Shown here: positions 1-8,162 of the stretch, piece after piece | How the letters are laid out: each line of letters opens with the position of its first letter | Numbering within the stretch: position 1 is the stretch's first letter | Assembly (NCBI GenBank): GCA_903927755.1 | Contig: CAIYOD010000073.1 | Coordinates: 1 to 34,952 of the forward strand | Length of the DNA: 34,952 bases | Origin: an uncultured Thermoleophilia bacterium | Lineage (GTDB): Bacteria; Actinomycetota; Thermoleophilia; UBA2241 | Reading direction: 5' to 3' | The notes under the pieces: generated by a model | The model's database searches: none | The model's input: the letters and a program-made list of their open reading frames with translations, nothing else | Told to the model about the DNA's origin: nothing | Made by a program: the position numbers and the translations under genes

Positions 1-173
1 CGGCCCTTGCGGCCGCCCGCCTCGTCGCGTACTCGCGGCGCCGGGCTTGGACCGGCGCCGGCGCTCGCCGCCTCGTGGCGACCGGTGCCGCCGGTCTTGC
101 CTCCGCCCGTTCGGCCGGCGTGGCCGTGGTGTTAGCAGGAGGCTCGGCGTACGGCATCTGTGCGTTGCCGGGG

Positions 174-179
174 TATCAT
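174..179 (+). promoter_or_regulatory. Candidate -10 box of a leaderless transcript
   Basis: TATCAT (TANNNT type) lies exactly 6 nt before the ATG at 186, and there is no convincing Shine-Dalgarno sequence. This is the geometry of actinobacterial leaderless promoters and it supports the ATG at 186 as the start. No clear -35 is visible. Confidence 0.45.
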
Positions 180-185
180 CGCGGC

Positions 186-1592
186 ATGAGCGACGCCGGC
201 AGCAGCACACAGGCCCGGCGCGTCCTGCTGGTCGTCGCGAACCGGGAACAGTTCCCGGAGCCGGCGTTTCCTGTCGGCGCGCTGTACGTTGCACGCGCCG
301 TGGAGGCCGCCGGCGGCCGGGCCCGCGTCTTCGACGCGGGCCTCTACCGGCGGCCCCTCGCGGCTCTGCGGACCGAACTGGCGGAGTGGCGACCCGATGC
401 CGTGGGCCTCTCGCTGCGCAACGCCGACAACGCCGCCTGGCCGCACACCAACACCTACACCGAGTGGTACGCGCGCGTTGCGGACACGGTCCGTGCCGCC
501 GCACCGGGAGCGAGCATCGTCCTCGGCGGCCCGGCGTTCTCCATCTTCCCGCGTGAGATGCGCCGCGCTCTGCTGGTCGCCGACGGCGTCGTCGGCGACG
601 GTGAGCCCGCGGCCCGGCGGATGGCCGCGGGCGTGACCCACGGCGGCATCGCCGAAGAACTGCTGGCCGACCTCGGCGACGTCGGCCTGCCCGGCGACCT
701 CGCCGCCGTGTTCCCCGGCGCCGGGCGGTACCGCACCGCCGGGGTGCAGACGGCGCGCGGCTGCCCGCATCGCTGCGTGTACTGCACGTACCCGCGGCTC
801 GAGGGCACGCGCCTGCGCCGCCGGCCGCCCGAGTCTGTGGCGGAGGAGATGGAGCGCCTGCGCCGCGACCTCGGCACCACCGAGCAGTTCGTGGTCGACT
901 CGTCGTTCAACGCCGACGAGGACCACATGGTGGCCGTGAGCGAGGAGCTGCTCCGCCGTCGGACGGAGCCGGGTGCGGCGCTGGCCGACGTCTCCTTCTC
1001 CTGTTACCTGCAGCCACGCGTGAGCCACCCGGACGTGTTCCGGCTGCTCGCGGCCGCCGGCTGCACCTCCGTGGACTTCGGCATCGACACGGCCGCCGAG
1101 GAGATGCTGGACGGCTTCGGCAAGTCGTTCTCCATCGCCGACCTGCGCAAGTCGACGGCCGCGGCCAAGGCGGCCGGGCTCGACGTGTGCCACTCGCTGC
1201 TCTTCGGCGGCCCGGGCGAGTCTCCGGAGACCGTCGCCGAGACGGTGCGCGTGACCGATGAGGTGGCGCCGACCGCCGTGGTCGCCATGGTCGGCCTGCG
1301 GATCTACCCGGACACCACGCTCGCCCGGGTGGCCCGCGACGCGGGCCTCATCGGCGAGCGTCAGCCGCTGCTGGAGCCGCGGTTCTATGCCGCCGGCCGG
1401 ATGGCCGGCGACCCGGCGATGATGTGGCTGCCGCGGCAGGTGCAGGCGGCGGCGGCCCCGCGCCGCAGCTGGTTCCTCCCAGGGGCGCGCGACTGGAGCG
1501 CGGCCTGGGGACCGCGGCTTCTTCGGCGCTTCGGCAAGGCCGGGCCGTTGTGGCGGAACTTCCCGCGACCCCGCTGGTACCGCTACGTGTGA
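186..1592 (+). CDS. B12-binding-type radical SAM protein
   Basis: A 468-residue radical SAM enzyme of unknown substrate, presumably cytoplasmic. An N-terminal Rossmann-like segment (about residues 10-165) has the layout of the B12-binding domain of class B radical SAM proteins, but I do not see the DxHxxG motif, so cobalamin may bind base-off or not at all. The radical SAM core follows, with the cluster motif CPHRCVYC (Cx3Cx2C) near residue 195, then a TIM-barrel with a GGPGES motif and a C-terminal L-x-P-x-F-Y segment common in this family. The frame stays open upstream to the window edge, so longer starts are possible. I chose the ATG at 186 because homology begins soon after it and a -10 box sits 6 nt upstream. 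Relatives methylate or rearrange lipids, tryptophan or peptides; the product here cannot be named. The next gene converges on it. Confidence 0.85.
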   Translation: MSDAGSSTQARRVLLVVANREQFPEPAFPVGALYVARAVEAAGGRARVFDAGLYRRPLAALRTELAEWRPDAVGLSLRNADNAAWPHTNTYTEWYARVADTVRAAAPGASIVLGGPAFSIFPREMRRALLVADGVVGDGEPAARRMAAGVTHGGIAEELLADLGDVGLPGDLAAVFPGAGRYRTAGVQTARGCPHRCVYCTYPRLEGTRLRRRPPESVAEEMERLRRDLGTTEQFVVDSSFNADEDHMVAVSEELLRRRTEPGAALADVSFSCYLQPRVSHPDVFRLLAAAGCTSVDFGIDTAAEEMLDGFGKSFSIADLRKSTAAAKAAGLDVCHSLLFGGPGESPETVAETVRVTDEVAPTAVVAMVGLRIYPDTTLARVARDAGLIGERQPLLEPRFYAAGRMAGDPAMMWLPRQVQAAAAPRRSWFLPGARDWSAAWGPRLLRRFGKAGPLWRNFPRPRWYRYV

Positions 1593-1975
1593 CCGTTGCG
1601 GCGCCCGTCCGCGCCGAGGTCGTCACTGCCACCCGGCATCGCCCGTGCGGGCGCCACGAAGGTCGGACACGACCATGTCCTCGCACGCCCAGGACTGCGA
1701 GCGGTGTCACTCCTGGATCCGTGGTGCCGACCGACCCCGCAGCTCAGGGAGCAGTGCCGACAGCGCGGTGGCTTCCCATCCCGATCTCCGGGCCGCCCGC
1801 GACTCCGCGGTACCGCCGACGGCACCGGCGACGGTGCCGCACCGAAACGCCTACAGTCGCCGCCGGCCGCGGTGCCGCACCGAAACGCCTACAGTCGCCG
1901 CCGGCCGCGGTGCCGCACCGAAGGGCCTACGGTCGCCGCCGCCGTCCCGGCGCCCCCGGCAGCCTCGGCTCCATT
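1593..1975. other. Convergent intergenic region with a minisatellite
   Basis: These 383 bp separate the 3' ends of the radical SAM and histidine-kinase genes. Short frames run through on both strands, but they translate to Arg/Pro/Ala-rich strings with no recognisable domain and look like GC-bias artefacts. The only clear structure is the tandem repeat at 1833-1946. Confidence 0.6.
1833..1946. repeat. 38-bp tandem repeat, three copies
   Basis: Three head-to-tail units lie at 1833-1870, 1871-1908 and 1909-1946. The first two are identical over 38 bp. The third keeps the GGTGCCGCACCGAA start and then diverges (AGGGCC for ACGCC and a changed tail). Copies abut without spacers, so this is a minisatellite and not a CRISPR. 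It lies between two convergent 3' ends. Identical neighbours suggest recent slippage, and copy number may vary between strains. Confidence 0.9.
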
Positions 1976-4708
1976 TCAGCTCGAGTCGCCGAGGGTGAAG
2001 TACACCCGTGCGCCGCCGTCTCGCTCGGCGTCGGCCCAGCAGTCCCCGCCGAGCCGGGTCACCGCCCGACGGACGGTCGCGAGACCGATGCCGGTACCGG
2101 GGAATTCGTCGGCGGTGTGCAGGCGCTCGAAGGGCGCGAAGAGCTTGCCGGCGTACTCGGGGTCGAAGCCGACGCCGTTGTCGGACACGCAGAAGACGCG
2201 GCGGCCCCCGACGGACTCGACGCCGAAGCGGATCAGAGCCGGCGACTCGCCGGCGCTGAACTTCCAGGCGTTGCCCAGGAGGTTCTGCACGATGATCTCG
2301 CAGAGGGCGGGGTCTCCGCGGGCGACCAGTCCCTGCTCGATCTCGAGATCGACGGAGTGATCGGGGTGGGTCGCCTGGAGTTCCTCCGCGACTCCGAGTG
2401 CGAGCGCGCTCAGGTCGACCTCGCGCAGCTCCAGTTCGCGCCGGCCGATCTGTGAGAGTGAGAGAAGCGCGTCCATCAGCCGGCCGAGGTGCTCCGCCGC
2501 GTCGCGGATGCGCCGCAGGTAGTCGCGGCCGGCGTCGTCGATCACGTCGGCGTAGTCGAGCTCGATGATCTCGCTGAATCCGCTGAGAGCGCGCAGCGGC
2601 GAGCGCAGATCGTGGGCGATGGAGTGGACGAAGTCCTCGAGCTCCGCGTTTGCGGCGGTCAGGTCGCGCGTCCTCTCCGTCACGCGCCCTTCGAGGTCCG
2701 CGTTCAGCCGCCTGATCTCCTCCTCGGCTGCCTTACGCTCGGTGATGTCCTGCCCCTGGGCGATGGTGGCGACGAGCGTAAGGCCGTCTGCCGCGTTGAT
2801 GGTGGCCGAGTTCCAGAGCACCGTCCGCACCTCGCCGTCGGCGCGCAGGATGGGGATCTCGACGACCTGCCAGCGCTCCCCGGCGGTGGCGCTGGTGACG
2901 TGTGCGATGGCCGTCTCCCGCCGCTCGTCGCCGGGGAAGAGAAGCTCGAGATGCTGCCCGACCACCTCCTCCGCGGTGCGCTGCGTGAGCTCCTCGAAGG
3001 CGCGGTTGAAGCGCGTGATGCGCAGCTCCGTGTCCCAGACGATCACCGGCGCGTTGGCGTAGCCGAACAGGTTCTCGAGGTAGTCGCGCGTCTCGCGGAG
3101 CTCCTCCGCCACACTCCTGCGCTCGGTGACGTCGATGCACAGACCGCTCATGCGCACGGGCTCCCCGTGCTTGTCGTAGGTGCCACGCCCGAGGGCGGCG
3201 ATCCAGCGGATCTCGCCGTCCGGCCTGATGATGCGGTACTCGCTGTCGAGATTGGCGTGGTCGGCGAGCGCCTTGGCGATGCGCGCGTTGGCGATCTCCG
3301 CATCGTCGGGGTGCATCACTTTGCCCCAGGCGTCGAACCCTGCCTCTTCGATCCTTGCGTCAAGCCCGAGCAGGTCGAACATCTCGGGCGACCAGTCGAT
3401 CTTGCCGCCGGGGATGTCCCAATCCCACATCCCGGCGCCCGAAGCGCGCTGCGCGAGACTGAGCCGCTCGTGCGTCTGCAGCAGCTCCCGCTCCGCATCC
3501 AGACGCTCCAGCTCGGAGGACGCGCGCACCGCTACCAGCTCGAGGATGCTCTCGGCCGGCCGCCGGTCAACAAGCGGCCTGCGCCCGATGACCGCGATCA
3601 GGCCGATGGGGAGTCCATCGTGGTCGAAGAGCGTGACCCCCACGTAGCTCTCCGCGTGCAACTCCTGAAGCACTTCGTCGTGCGGGAACGACCGGCGGAC
3701 GCCCTCGGGGAAGCAGCAGACCGTCTGTCCCACCACGTCGCCGCACGGGGTGTCCTTGAGCGCGTACGAGACGTTGTCCTCGAAGCGGCCGTCGGTCCAG
3801 ACGGCGAGCGTGTGCGCCGTGAGGCCATCGGGGTCCAGGCGGTCGATGCAGACGAAGTCCATGTCCAGGCAGGTGGCCAGATGCCGCGCCAGCGCCTCGA
3901 AGAACGGCTCGTCGCCGGCGCGGCTGCCGGTGCGCGCGAGGAACGCCCAGATCTCCTCCATGCGCCGGCGCTCGGTGATGTCACGAGAGGTGACGACGAC
4001 GCCGGTCGGCTCTCCCTCGTCGCCGAGCACCGGACGGAGGTGGTTCTCCATGATGCGTACGCCGCCGGCCGTCGGCACGGTGGTCTCCGCGATGAAGGAC
4101 TCGCCTGCGAGCGCGCGGTCGTACAGCCCGTGCCACACGGCGATGAAGTCCTCGGGGAAGCCATCGTGCAGGATCGGGTCCCCGGGCCGGATCGGCGTTC
4201 CTCCGGAGGCGGCGATCGCCTCCGAGAAGGCCGCGTTCGCCAGGATGAGCCGGTAGTCCCCGTCGATGTGGAACACCACGTCGGGCACGTTGTCGACGAG
4301 CGTCGTAAGACTCAACTCGTGCTCGCGCAGGGCCCGTTCCGCCTGTTTGCGGTCGGTCACGTCGCGCGTGCGGACGATGACGCCGGCGACCTCTTCGCCC
4401 CGGGTCAACGGGACGTGCACGAGGTCGTAGTAGCGCCGCCGTCCATCTTCCCCGGAGAAGGCGCTGACCACGACACGCTCGCCCTCCAGGGCGCGCCTCA
4501 GGTGGAGTTCCGCGCCCTGCCGGTCCGCCTCGACGGTCTGGTAGTCGGTCAGCCTGCCGCCGGGCTCGATCTCAACGCCGTAGAGAGCGCGCATCCCGTC
4601 GGCGTGGGCGTGGTTGAACGCCAGATAGCGCAGATCGCGATCAACCGCGAAGACCGGTTGGTCGTTCGCGTCGACAAGTGCCTGCAGCACCCAAGCATCT
4701 GTCGTCAT
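1976..4708 (-). CDS. Soluble multi-PAS/GAF sensor histidine kinase
   Basis: A 910-residue sensor kinase with no predicted membrane segment, so it should sense a cytoplasmic signal. Domains in order: PAS/PAC (about 1-125), PAS/PAC (130-250), GAF (255-405), PAS/PAC of the PAS_3 type (415-535), PAS/PAC (540-660), a short coiled coil, HisKA and HATPase_c. The phospho-acceptor is H699 in the H-box SIAHDLRSP. The ATP site shows the N-box NLLGNAWKFS (809-818), G1 DNGVGF (843-848) and G2 GTGIGL (871-876). The architecture resembles phytochrome-like and light/redox PAS kinases, but there is no chromophore-lyase signature I can name, and no receiver domain. No response regulator lies nearby, so it is an orphan kinase in this window. 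It lies 90 bp downstream of the metal-transport operon on the same strand, but I see no evidence of co-transcription. Confidence 0.9.
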   Translation of the reverse strand: MTTDAWVLQALVDANDQPVFAVDRDLRYLAFNHAHADGMRALYGVEIEPGGRLTDYQTVEADRQGAELHLRRALEGERVVVSAFSGEDGRRRYYDLVHVPLTRGEEVAGVIVRTRDVTDRKQAERALREHELSLTTLVDNVPDVVFHIDGDYRLILANAAFSEAIAASGGTPIRPGDPILHDGFPEDFIAVWHGLYDRALAGESFIAETTVPTAGGVRIMENHLRPVLGDEGEPTGVVVTSRDITERRRMEEIWAFLARTGSRAGDEPFFEALARHLATCLDMDFVCIDRLDPDGLTAHTLAVWTDGRFEDNVSYALKDTPCGDVVGQTVCCFPEGVRRSFPHDEVLQELHAESYVGVTLFDHDGLPIGLIAVIGRRPLVDRRPAESILELVAVRASSELERLDAERELLQTHERLSLAQRASGAGMWDWDIPGGKIDWSPEMFDLLGLDARIEEAGFDAWGKVMHPDDAEIANARIAKALADHANLDSEYRIIRPDGEIRWIAALGRGTYDKHGEPVRMSGLCIDVTERRSVAEELRETRDYLENLFGYANAPVIVWDTELRITRFNRAFEELTQRTAEEVVGQHLELLFPGDERRETAIAHVTSATAGERWQVVEIPILRADGEVRTVLWNSATINAADGLTLVATIAQGQDITERKAAEEEIRRLNADLEGRVTERTRDLTAANAELEDFVHSIAHDLRSPLRALSGFSEIIELDYADVIDDAGRDYLRRIRDAAEHLGRLMDALLSLSQIGRRELELREVDLSALALGVAEELQATHPDHSVDLEIEQGLVARGDPALCEIIVQNLLGNAWKFSAGESPALIRFGVESVGGRRVFCVSDNGVGFDPEYAGKLFAPFERLHTADEFPGTGIGLATVRRAVTRLGGDCWADAERDGGARVYFTLGDSS

Positions 4709-4798
4709 GCCAGCCCCCGTCCCCTCGTCCCTGGCGCAAGCTTGCCCGTCGAGGCGCGATCTCTATCCAGTTGGGACAGGGAGAAGCCGCTGGAGGCG

Positions 4799-5638
4799 TC
4801 AGCCGTGCCGGTGCCCGTGGGTCTCGTCGGGATCGGCGCCCGGCCCGTGCGCGTGCGCGTGCCTGTGGGCGGTCGAGGCGTGGCGGTGCGTGTGCTCGTG
4901 GATGAGGTTGACCGACAGCAGCAGGTCGCGCTGCGTGAGGACTTCCTCCGGCGTGCCGTCGGTCGCCACCGCGTGGTCCTCGGAGAGCACGACGAGGCGG
5001 TCCGCGGCTTCCGCCGCGGCCGAGAGGTCGTGCGTCGCCATGACCACCGTGCGTCCCTCGCGCTTCCACTCGTCGAGCACGTCGAGCAGCCACACCTGGC
5101 TGCGCGGGTCGAGGGCGCTGGTCGGCTCGTCGAGGAGCAGGACGCGCGGCTCCATGGTGATGACGGAGGCGATCGCGACGCGTTTCTTCTCGCCGCCGGA
5201 GAGTGAGTAGGGAGGCCTGTCGAGGAGCTTCTCGATGCGCAGGTGCTCGGCCACGTCGCCCACCCGGCGGCGGACTTCGTCCTCGGCCAGGCCGAGCTGG
5301 AGCGGGCCGAAGGCCAGCTCGTCGAGGACGCTGGCGCAGAACAACTGCACATCGGCGTCCTGGAAGACGAAGCCGACGCGCGAGCGGAAGTCCCGGCGGA
5401 ACGCCGGGTCCTCGAGCGCGTCCTCCGTGAGCGGCGCGCCGAAGGCGAGGATCTCTCCCTCCGTCGGGAAGACGAGACCGTCGAGCATCTTGAGCAGCGT
5501 GGACTTGCCGGAGCCGTTGGCGCCGACGACGGCGACGTGCTGCCCGGGCTCCACCGTGAGGTCGATCCCGGAGAGCGCGGCCCCTCCGGAGCGGTACGCG
5601 TGGCCGACCGCGCGCAGCACGAAGTCCGGCGTCGTCAT
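4799..5638 (-). CDS. nikO: ECF nickel/cobalt transporter ATPase (CbiO/NikO type) with His-rich tail
   Basis: A 279-residue ABC ATPase that powers the energy-coupling-factor metal importer encoded just upstream. Visible motifs: Walker A GANGSGKST (39-47), Q-loop Gln93, signature LSGGE (146-150), Walker B LLLDEP (167-172) and switch His203. This is the CbiO/EcfA pattern. The C-terminus (about 247-279) is unusual: 11 histidines in 33 residues, in alternating His-x-His runs, a likely Ni/Co/Zn-binding or storage tail. The ATG overlaps the TGA of the permease gene by 4 nt (ATGA), implying translational coupling in one operon with the Fur-family regulator. Cobalt versus nickel cannot be decided from the ATPase. 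The promoter site upstream of the regulator favours nickel. Confidence 0.88.
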   Translation of the reverse strand: MTTPDFVLRAVGHAYRSGGAALSGIDLTVEPGQHVAVVGANGSGKSTLLKMLDGLVFPTEGEILAFGAPLTEDALEDPAFRRDFRSRVGFVFQDADVQLFCASVLDELAFGPLQLGLAEDEVRRRVGDVAEHLRIEKLLDRPPYSLSGGEKKRVAIASVITMEPRVLLLDEPTSALDPRSQVWLLDVLDEWKREGRTVVMATHDLSAAAEAADRLVVLSEDHAVATDGTPEEVLTQRDLLLSVNLIHEHTHRHASTAHRHAHAHGPGADPDETHGHRHG

Positions 5639-7485
5639 GATCTGGCCGCTCTGTCGGCGGCGAGCACGACCGCGCAGAGCGCGATACTCCCCGCCGCCCA
5701 GATCCAGTCACGCGGCCGCATCCGCAGCCTCACCAGTGACGGCATCGTGCCGGTGAAGCCACGCGAGAGCATCGCGTCGTACACGTCGTCGGCCGTCTTC
5801 AGCGACTTGCGCACGACGAACGCCATGCGCTCCGTCACCCAGTCCCGGTTCTCCTTCGTCGTGCCGAGGGTCAGCGTACGGCTCTCGCGGGCGAGGTGGA
5901 TCTGCTCGACCGTGCGCAGGAGCGTCAGGATCTGTTTCTGCGTCATCGCCAGGGTGGCGACCACGATGTCGGGCATCCGGAGGGCGCTCAGGGCGCGGAG
6001 CAGGTCCGACCAGCGCATCGTCCAGATGATGAGAAGGGCGAAGCCCGCGGCGGCCACGACGCGGGTGACCAGTGTGGTGACGCCGAGAAGGCCGGGCGTG
6101 GTGAAGGCGAGGGGGCCGATCGAGACGGCGGCTCGCCCCGGAGTGAACCAGGCGAGCGCGGACGGCAGCGCGATGAGCAGGGCGAGCAGGCCGGCCGAGA
6201 GCCAGACCTTGCGGACGAACGAGAGCACGGGCACTCGGGATGCCGCGGCGAGGACCATGGTCACGACGACGAAGGCTGCCAGCGCCCAGACCGCATGCAC
6301 GAGACTCACGGCGACGGCGAAGACCACGAGCGACAGCAGCTTGATGCGGGGGTCGAGGCGCTGCAGGAGCCCTGCTCGCGCCGCGAGCTCTTCGTTCTCC
6401 ATGACGTCGGTGACGGAGCGGGCGACGGCGTCTGCGGTCTTTCGCGCCAGCGAACGCCCGCGGTGGGCGCGGCCCTGCGAAGCGGGCGCCGCGCCGGCCT
6501 CGTCCGAACCCCGGCGGCGCGCAAGGAGTGCCGCCGCCACCCAGGAGATGCCGACGACGAGCACGGCCCCGACGATGCCGGCGAGCAGGTAGCCGATGAA
6601 CGTGTTGCCGACTCCTGGGGTCGCGTAGTCGGCCATGGCCGCGTTCCATGTGCCGCTCAACCGGTCGAGGTCGCCCGGGACGTAGCCGAGTGCTGTCTTG
6701 AGCTGATCGCCGCTCCATTCTCCCCACGCGGTGCCCGGGGCGAGCGCCCCGAGCGGCGTGAGCAGCAGTAGCAGGGCGAGGCCGGCCCAGAGCCAGCGCA
6801 GCGGTTTCGCCGCCGGCCGCGCCGCCAGGAGTTCCGGCTGGGTCCGCGCCAATGCGGCGAGGACGCCCATGGTGGCCAGCGCCTCGATCGGGCCGAAGAA
6901 GAGCAGGTGCTCGAGCGCCATCGCCGGTACTGCGACGTCGAGGCGGTACGGAGCGTAGAGCGCCTGCCCGCTCGCGGTGTGGGCGAGGTACGGCTGGATG
7001 CCGAAAAGGACGCCCGCGACGACCGCGCCGGCGACGATCCCGACGTAGGCGCCGCCGCCGGCGGAGGCGATCCGGCGCTTCGGCGACGGCCGGTCGCCGA
7101 CCAGCAGCCGGTACACGTAGTAGCCGGTGAACGGCATGACGACGGCCATCGTGAAGCAGTTGGCGGCGAGCGCGGTCACGCCGCCGTCGCCGAAGAGGCC
7201 GGCCTGCACGGCGAGGGCGATCGAGATCGCGATCACCGCGGCCCACGGGCCGAGAAGGATCGCGATCAGCGTCGCCCCCACGGCGTGGCCGGTCGACCCG
7301 CCGACCACCGGGATGTTGAACATCATGATGATGAAGGAGAAGGCCGCCCCCAGGGAGAGCAGCGGGATCTGCTTGGTCTTCAGCGTCCGCTTCACCTTGC
7401 GCGCAGCGATGATCCAGATGGGCAGCATCACGAGCCACAGGACTGCGTAGGTCTGCGGTCCGAGGTAGCCGTCGGGGATGTGCAT
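5635..7485 (-). CDS. nikMNQ: Fused ECF nickel/cobalt permease, CbiM-PDGLE-CbiQ
   Basis: A 616-residue inner-membrane protein joining the substrate-binding and transmembrane coupling parts of a group I ECF metal importer. Residues 1-215 are CbiM/NikM, beginning MHIPDGYLGP and containing GGSTGHAVG. Residues 230-322 are a PDGLE/CbiN-like module (YVPGDL, DYATPGVG, one TM). After a charged linker (323-355), residues 356-616 are the CbiQ T-component, with an ARESRTL coupling segment and a conserved AMLSRGF. I chose the ATG at 7485, not the ATG at 7500 or a longer start: in solved NikM the metal is held by the Met1 amine, His2 and His67, and from 7485 the numbering gives Met1, His2 and His67 exactly. 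The nearby GGTGG is too close to be a good ribosome site. The gene begins 43 nt after the regulator's stop and overlaps the ATPase gene. Confidence 0.88.
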   Translation of the reverse strand: MHIPDGYLGPQTYAVLWLVMLPIWIIAARKVKRTLKTKQIPLLSLGAAFSFIIMMFNIPVVGGSTGHAVGATLIAILLGPWAAVIAISIALAVQAGLFGDGGVTALAANCFTMAVVMPFTGYYVYRLLVGDRPSPKRRIASAGGGAYVGIVAGAVVAGVLFGIQPYLAHTASGQALYAPYRLDVAVPAMALEHLLFFGPIEALATMGVLAALARTQPELLAARPAAKPLRWLWAGLALLLLLTPLGALAPGTAWGEWSGDQLKTALGYVPGDLDRLSGTWNAAMADYATPGVGNTFIGYLLAGIVGAVLVVGISWVAAALLARRRGSDEAGAAPASQGRAHRGRSLARKTADAVARSVTDVMENEELAARAGLLQRLDPRIKLLSLVVFAVAVSLVHAVWALAAFVVVTMVLAAASRVPVLSFVRKVWLSAGLLALLIALPSALAWFTPGRAAVSIGPLAFTTPGLLGVTTLVTRVVAAAGFALLIIWTMRWSDLLRALSALRMPDIVVATLAMTQKQILTLLRTVEQIHLARESRTLTLGTTKENRDWVTERMAFVVRKSLKTADDVYDAMLSRGFTGTMPSLVRLRMRPRDWIWAAGSIALCAVVLAADRAARS

Positions 7486-7528
7486 CGCCACCGGGGTCAT
7501 GAGCGACAAGGATGCAGAGCTGGAAGAG

Positions 7529-7987
7529 TCAGGCCTGTCGGCCGGTGTCCGCCGCCGCCCCCACGGCGTCCTCGACGACCCGGCACGCACGGCAGAGGCC
7601 CAGCGCCGTCACCTGGATCTGGCCGACGGCGAAGCCGTGCCGGCGGGTCAGCTCGTCGTGCACCGGCGCCAGCAGTCCGTCCCCGAAGTGCCCGACCATC
7701 CCGCACTGCGTGCACACGAAGTGGTGGTGGGTGGGTTCGGGAGAGACTTCGTAGTAGGAGGCGACTCCCTCCAGCCGCGTCTCGACGACCAGGTCGAGAC
7801 TCACGAGGAGCTCGAGCGTGCGGTAGACCGTGGACACGTTGACGTCCGGGAGGGTGCGCCGCACCTCGGCCGCCACTTCCTCAGCCGTCACGTGGCGGCC
7901 GGCGTCGCGCAGCACCTCCCAGATGAGGTTGCGCTGCGGCGTGAGGCGGTAGCCTTGCTCGCGGAGTGTGGCGCGTGCGTGGTGCAT
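7529..7987 (-). CDS. nur: Fur-family metal regulator, probable Nur (nickel sensor)
   Basis: A 152-residue Fur-superfamily repressor. The N-terminal winged helix carries the typical RLTPQR and VSTVYRTLELL segments. The C-terminal part has a metal-ligand cluster (THHHF, residues 86-90, plus His32) and two CxxC pairs (C92/C95 and C132/C135) for structural zinc. The start at 7987 removes a long unrelated N-terminal extension, gives the normal family length, and has AAGGTGG 6 nt upstream. It is the first gene of a three-gene operon with the fused CbiM/CbiQ permease and its ATPase. Its own promoter contains a site of the form TGC-N9-GCAA, matching the Nur box described in Streptomyces coelicolor, so it likely represses itself and the transporter when nickel is plentiful. 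Zur, Fur, PerR or a cobalt sensor cannot be excluded by sequence alone. Confidence 0.85.
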   Translation of the reverse strand: MHHARATLREQGYRLTPQRNLIWEVLRDAGRHVTAEEVAAEVRRTLPDVNVSTVYRTLELLVSLDLVVETRLEGVASYYEVSPEPTHHHFVCTQCGMVGHFGDGLLAPVHDELTRRHGFAVGQIQVTALGLCRACRVVEDAVGAAADTGRQA

Positions 7988-7995
7988 GGTGCGCC

Positions 7996-8024
7996 ACCTT
8001 AGCGCAACTGCGAACGAGTCGCAA
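7996..8024 (-). promoter_or_regulatory. Promoter of the regulator-transporter operon
   Basis: On the minus strand, TTGCGA (8024-8019) and TAAGGT (8001-7996) are separated by 17 bp and the ATG follows 8 nt later. The -35 has 4 of 6 consensus bases. The -10 also overlaps the Shine-Dalgarno-like AAGGTGG, so the transcript could be leaderless or have a very short leader. Confidence 0.45.
8008..8024. promoter_or_regulatory. Nur-box-like operator
   Basis: Plus strand: C-TGCGA-ACGAG-TCGCA-A, a perfect 5-bp inverted repeat with a 5-bp spacer. It fits the Nur box I recall from Streptomyces (tTGCaa-N5-ttGCAA) in all the strongly conserved bases. It spans the -35 and spacer of the operon promoter, the right place for a repressor. 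Confidence 0.5.
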
Positions 8025-8040
8025 GAGCCAATGACTCGTT
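8013..8040. promoter_or_regulatory. Second inverted repeat upstream of the metal regulator
   Basis: AACGAGTC (8013-8020) and GACTCGTT (8033-8040) are exact reverse complements separated by 12 bp. The left arm overlaps the Nur-box-like site. This could be an extended or second operator, or a site serving the divergent epimerase gene. Confidence 0.45.
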
Positions 8041-8108
8041 GTTCGGGGTGCCCATCGGTGGCGCCCCGGTGCGAAGCCCGGGCCTCGCCGTCCGGTCCAT
8101 GCATGACG

Positions 8109-8114
8109 TAGTAT
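8109..8114 (+). promoter_or_regulatory. Candidate -10 of the epimerase-like gene
   Basis: TAGTAT lies 48 nt before the ATG at 8163. The leader ends in GGGAG, 6 nt before the ATG. No good -35 is visible. Confidence 0.3.
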
Positions 8115-8162
8115 CTCCTCTTCAGGGCGTGAGGCGCGTCCGCGACCGGTAGGGAGACGCCC

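Noticed and set aside
75..185. An N-terminal extension of the radical SAM protein, or the end of an upstream membrane gene
   Set aside because: The frame is open to the window edge, but the 37 extra residues show no conserved motif and a -10 box sits just before the ATG at 186.
132..1193. A 353-codon minus-strand frame opposite the radical SAM gene
   Set aside because: It has no recognisable domain, and the opposite strand encodes a clear CxxxCxxC radical SAM protein.
1833..1946. CRISPR array
   Set aside because: The 38-bp units abut directly with no unique spacers, and no cas genes are nearby.
1645..1998. A 117-codon frame across the tandem repeat
   Set aside because: Its repeats are a by-product of the DNA repeat, the composition is Arg/Pro/Ser-rich, and no ribosome site or homology supports it.
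2489..5206. A 905-codon open frame on the plus strand opposite the histidine kinase and ATPase
   Set aside because: It mirrors the kinase codons (Arg/Val/Asp/Glu-rich, no domain). The minus-strand protein has full PAS/GAF/HisKA/HATPase motifs, so this is an antisense artefact of GC bias.
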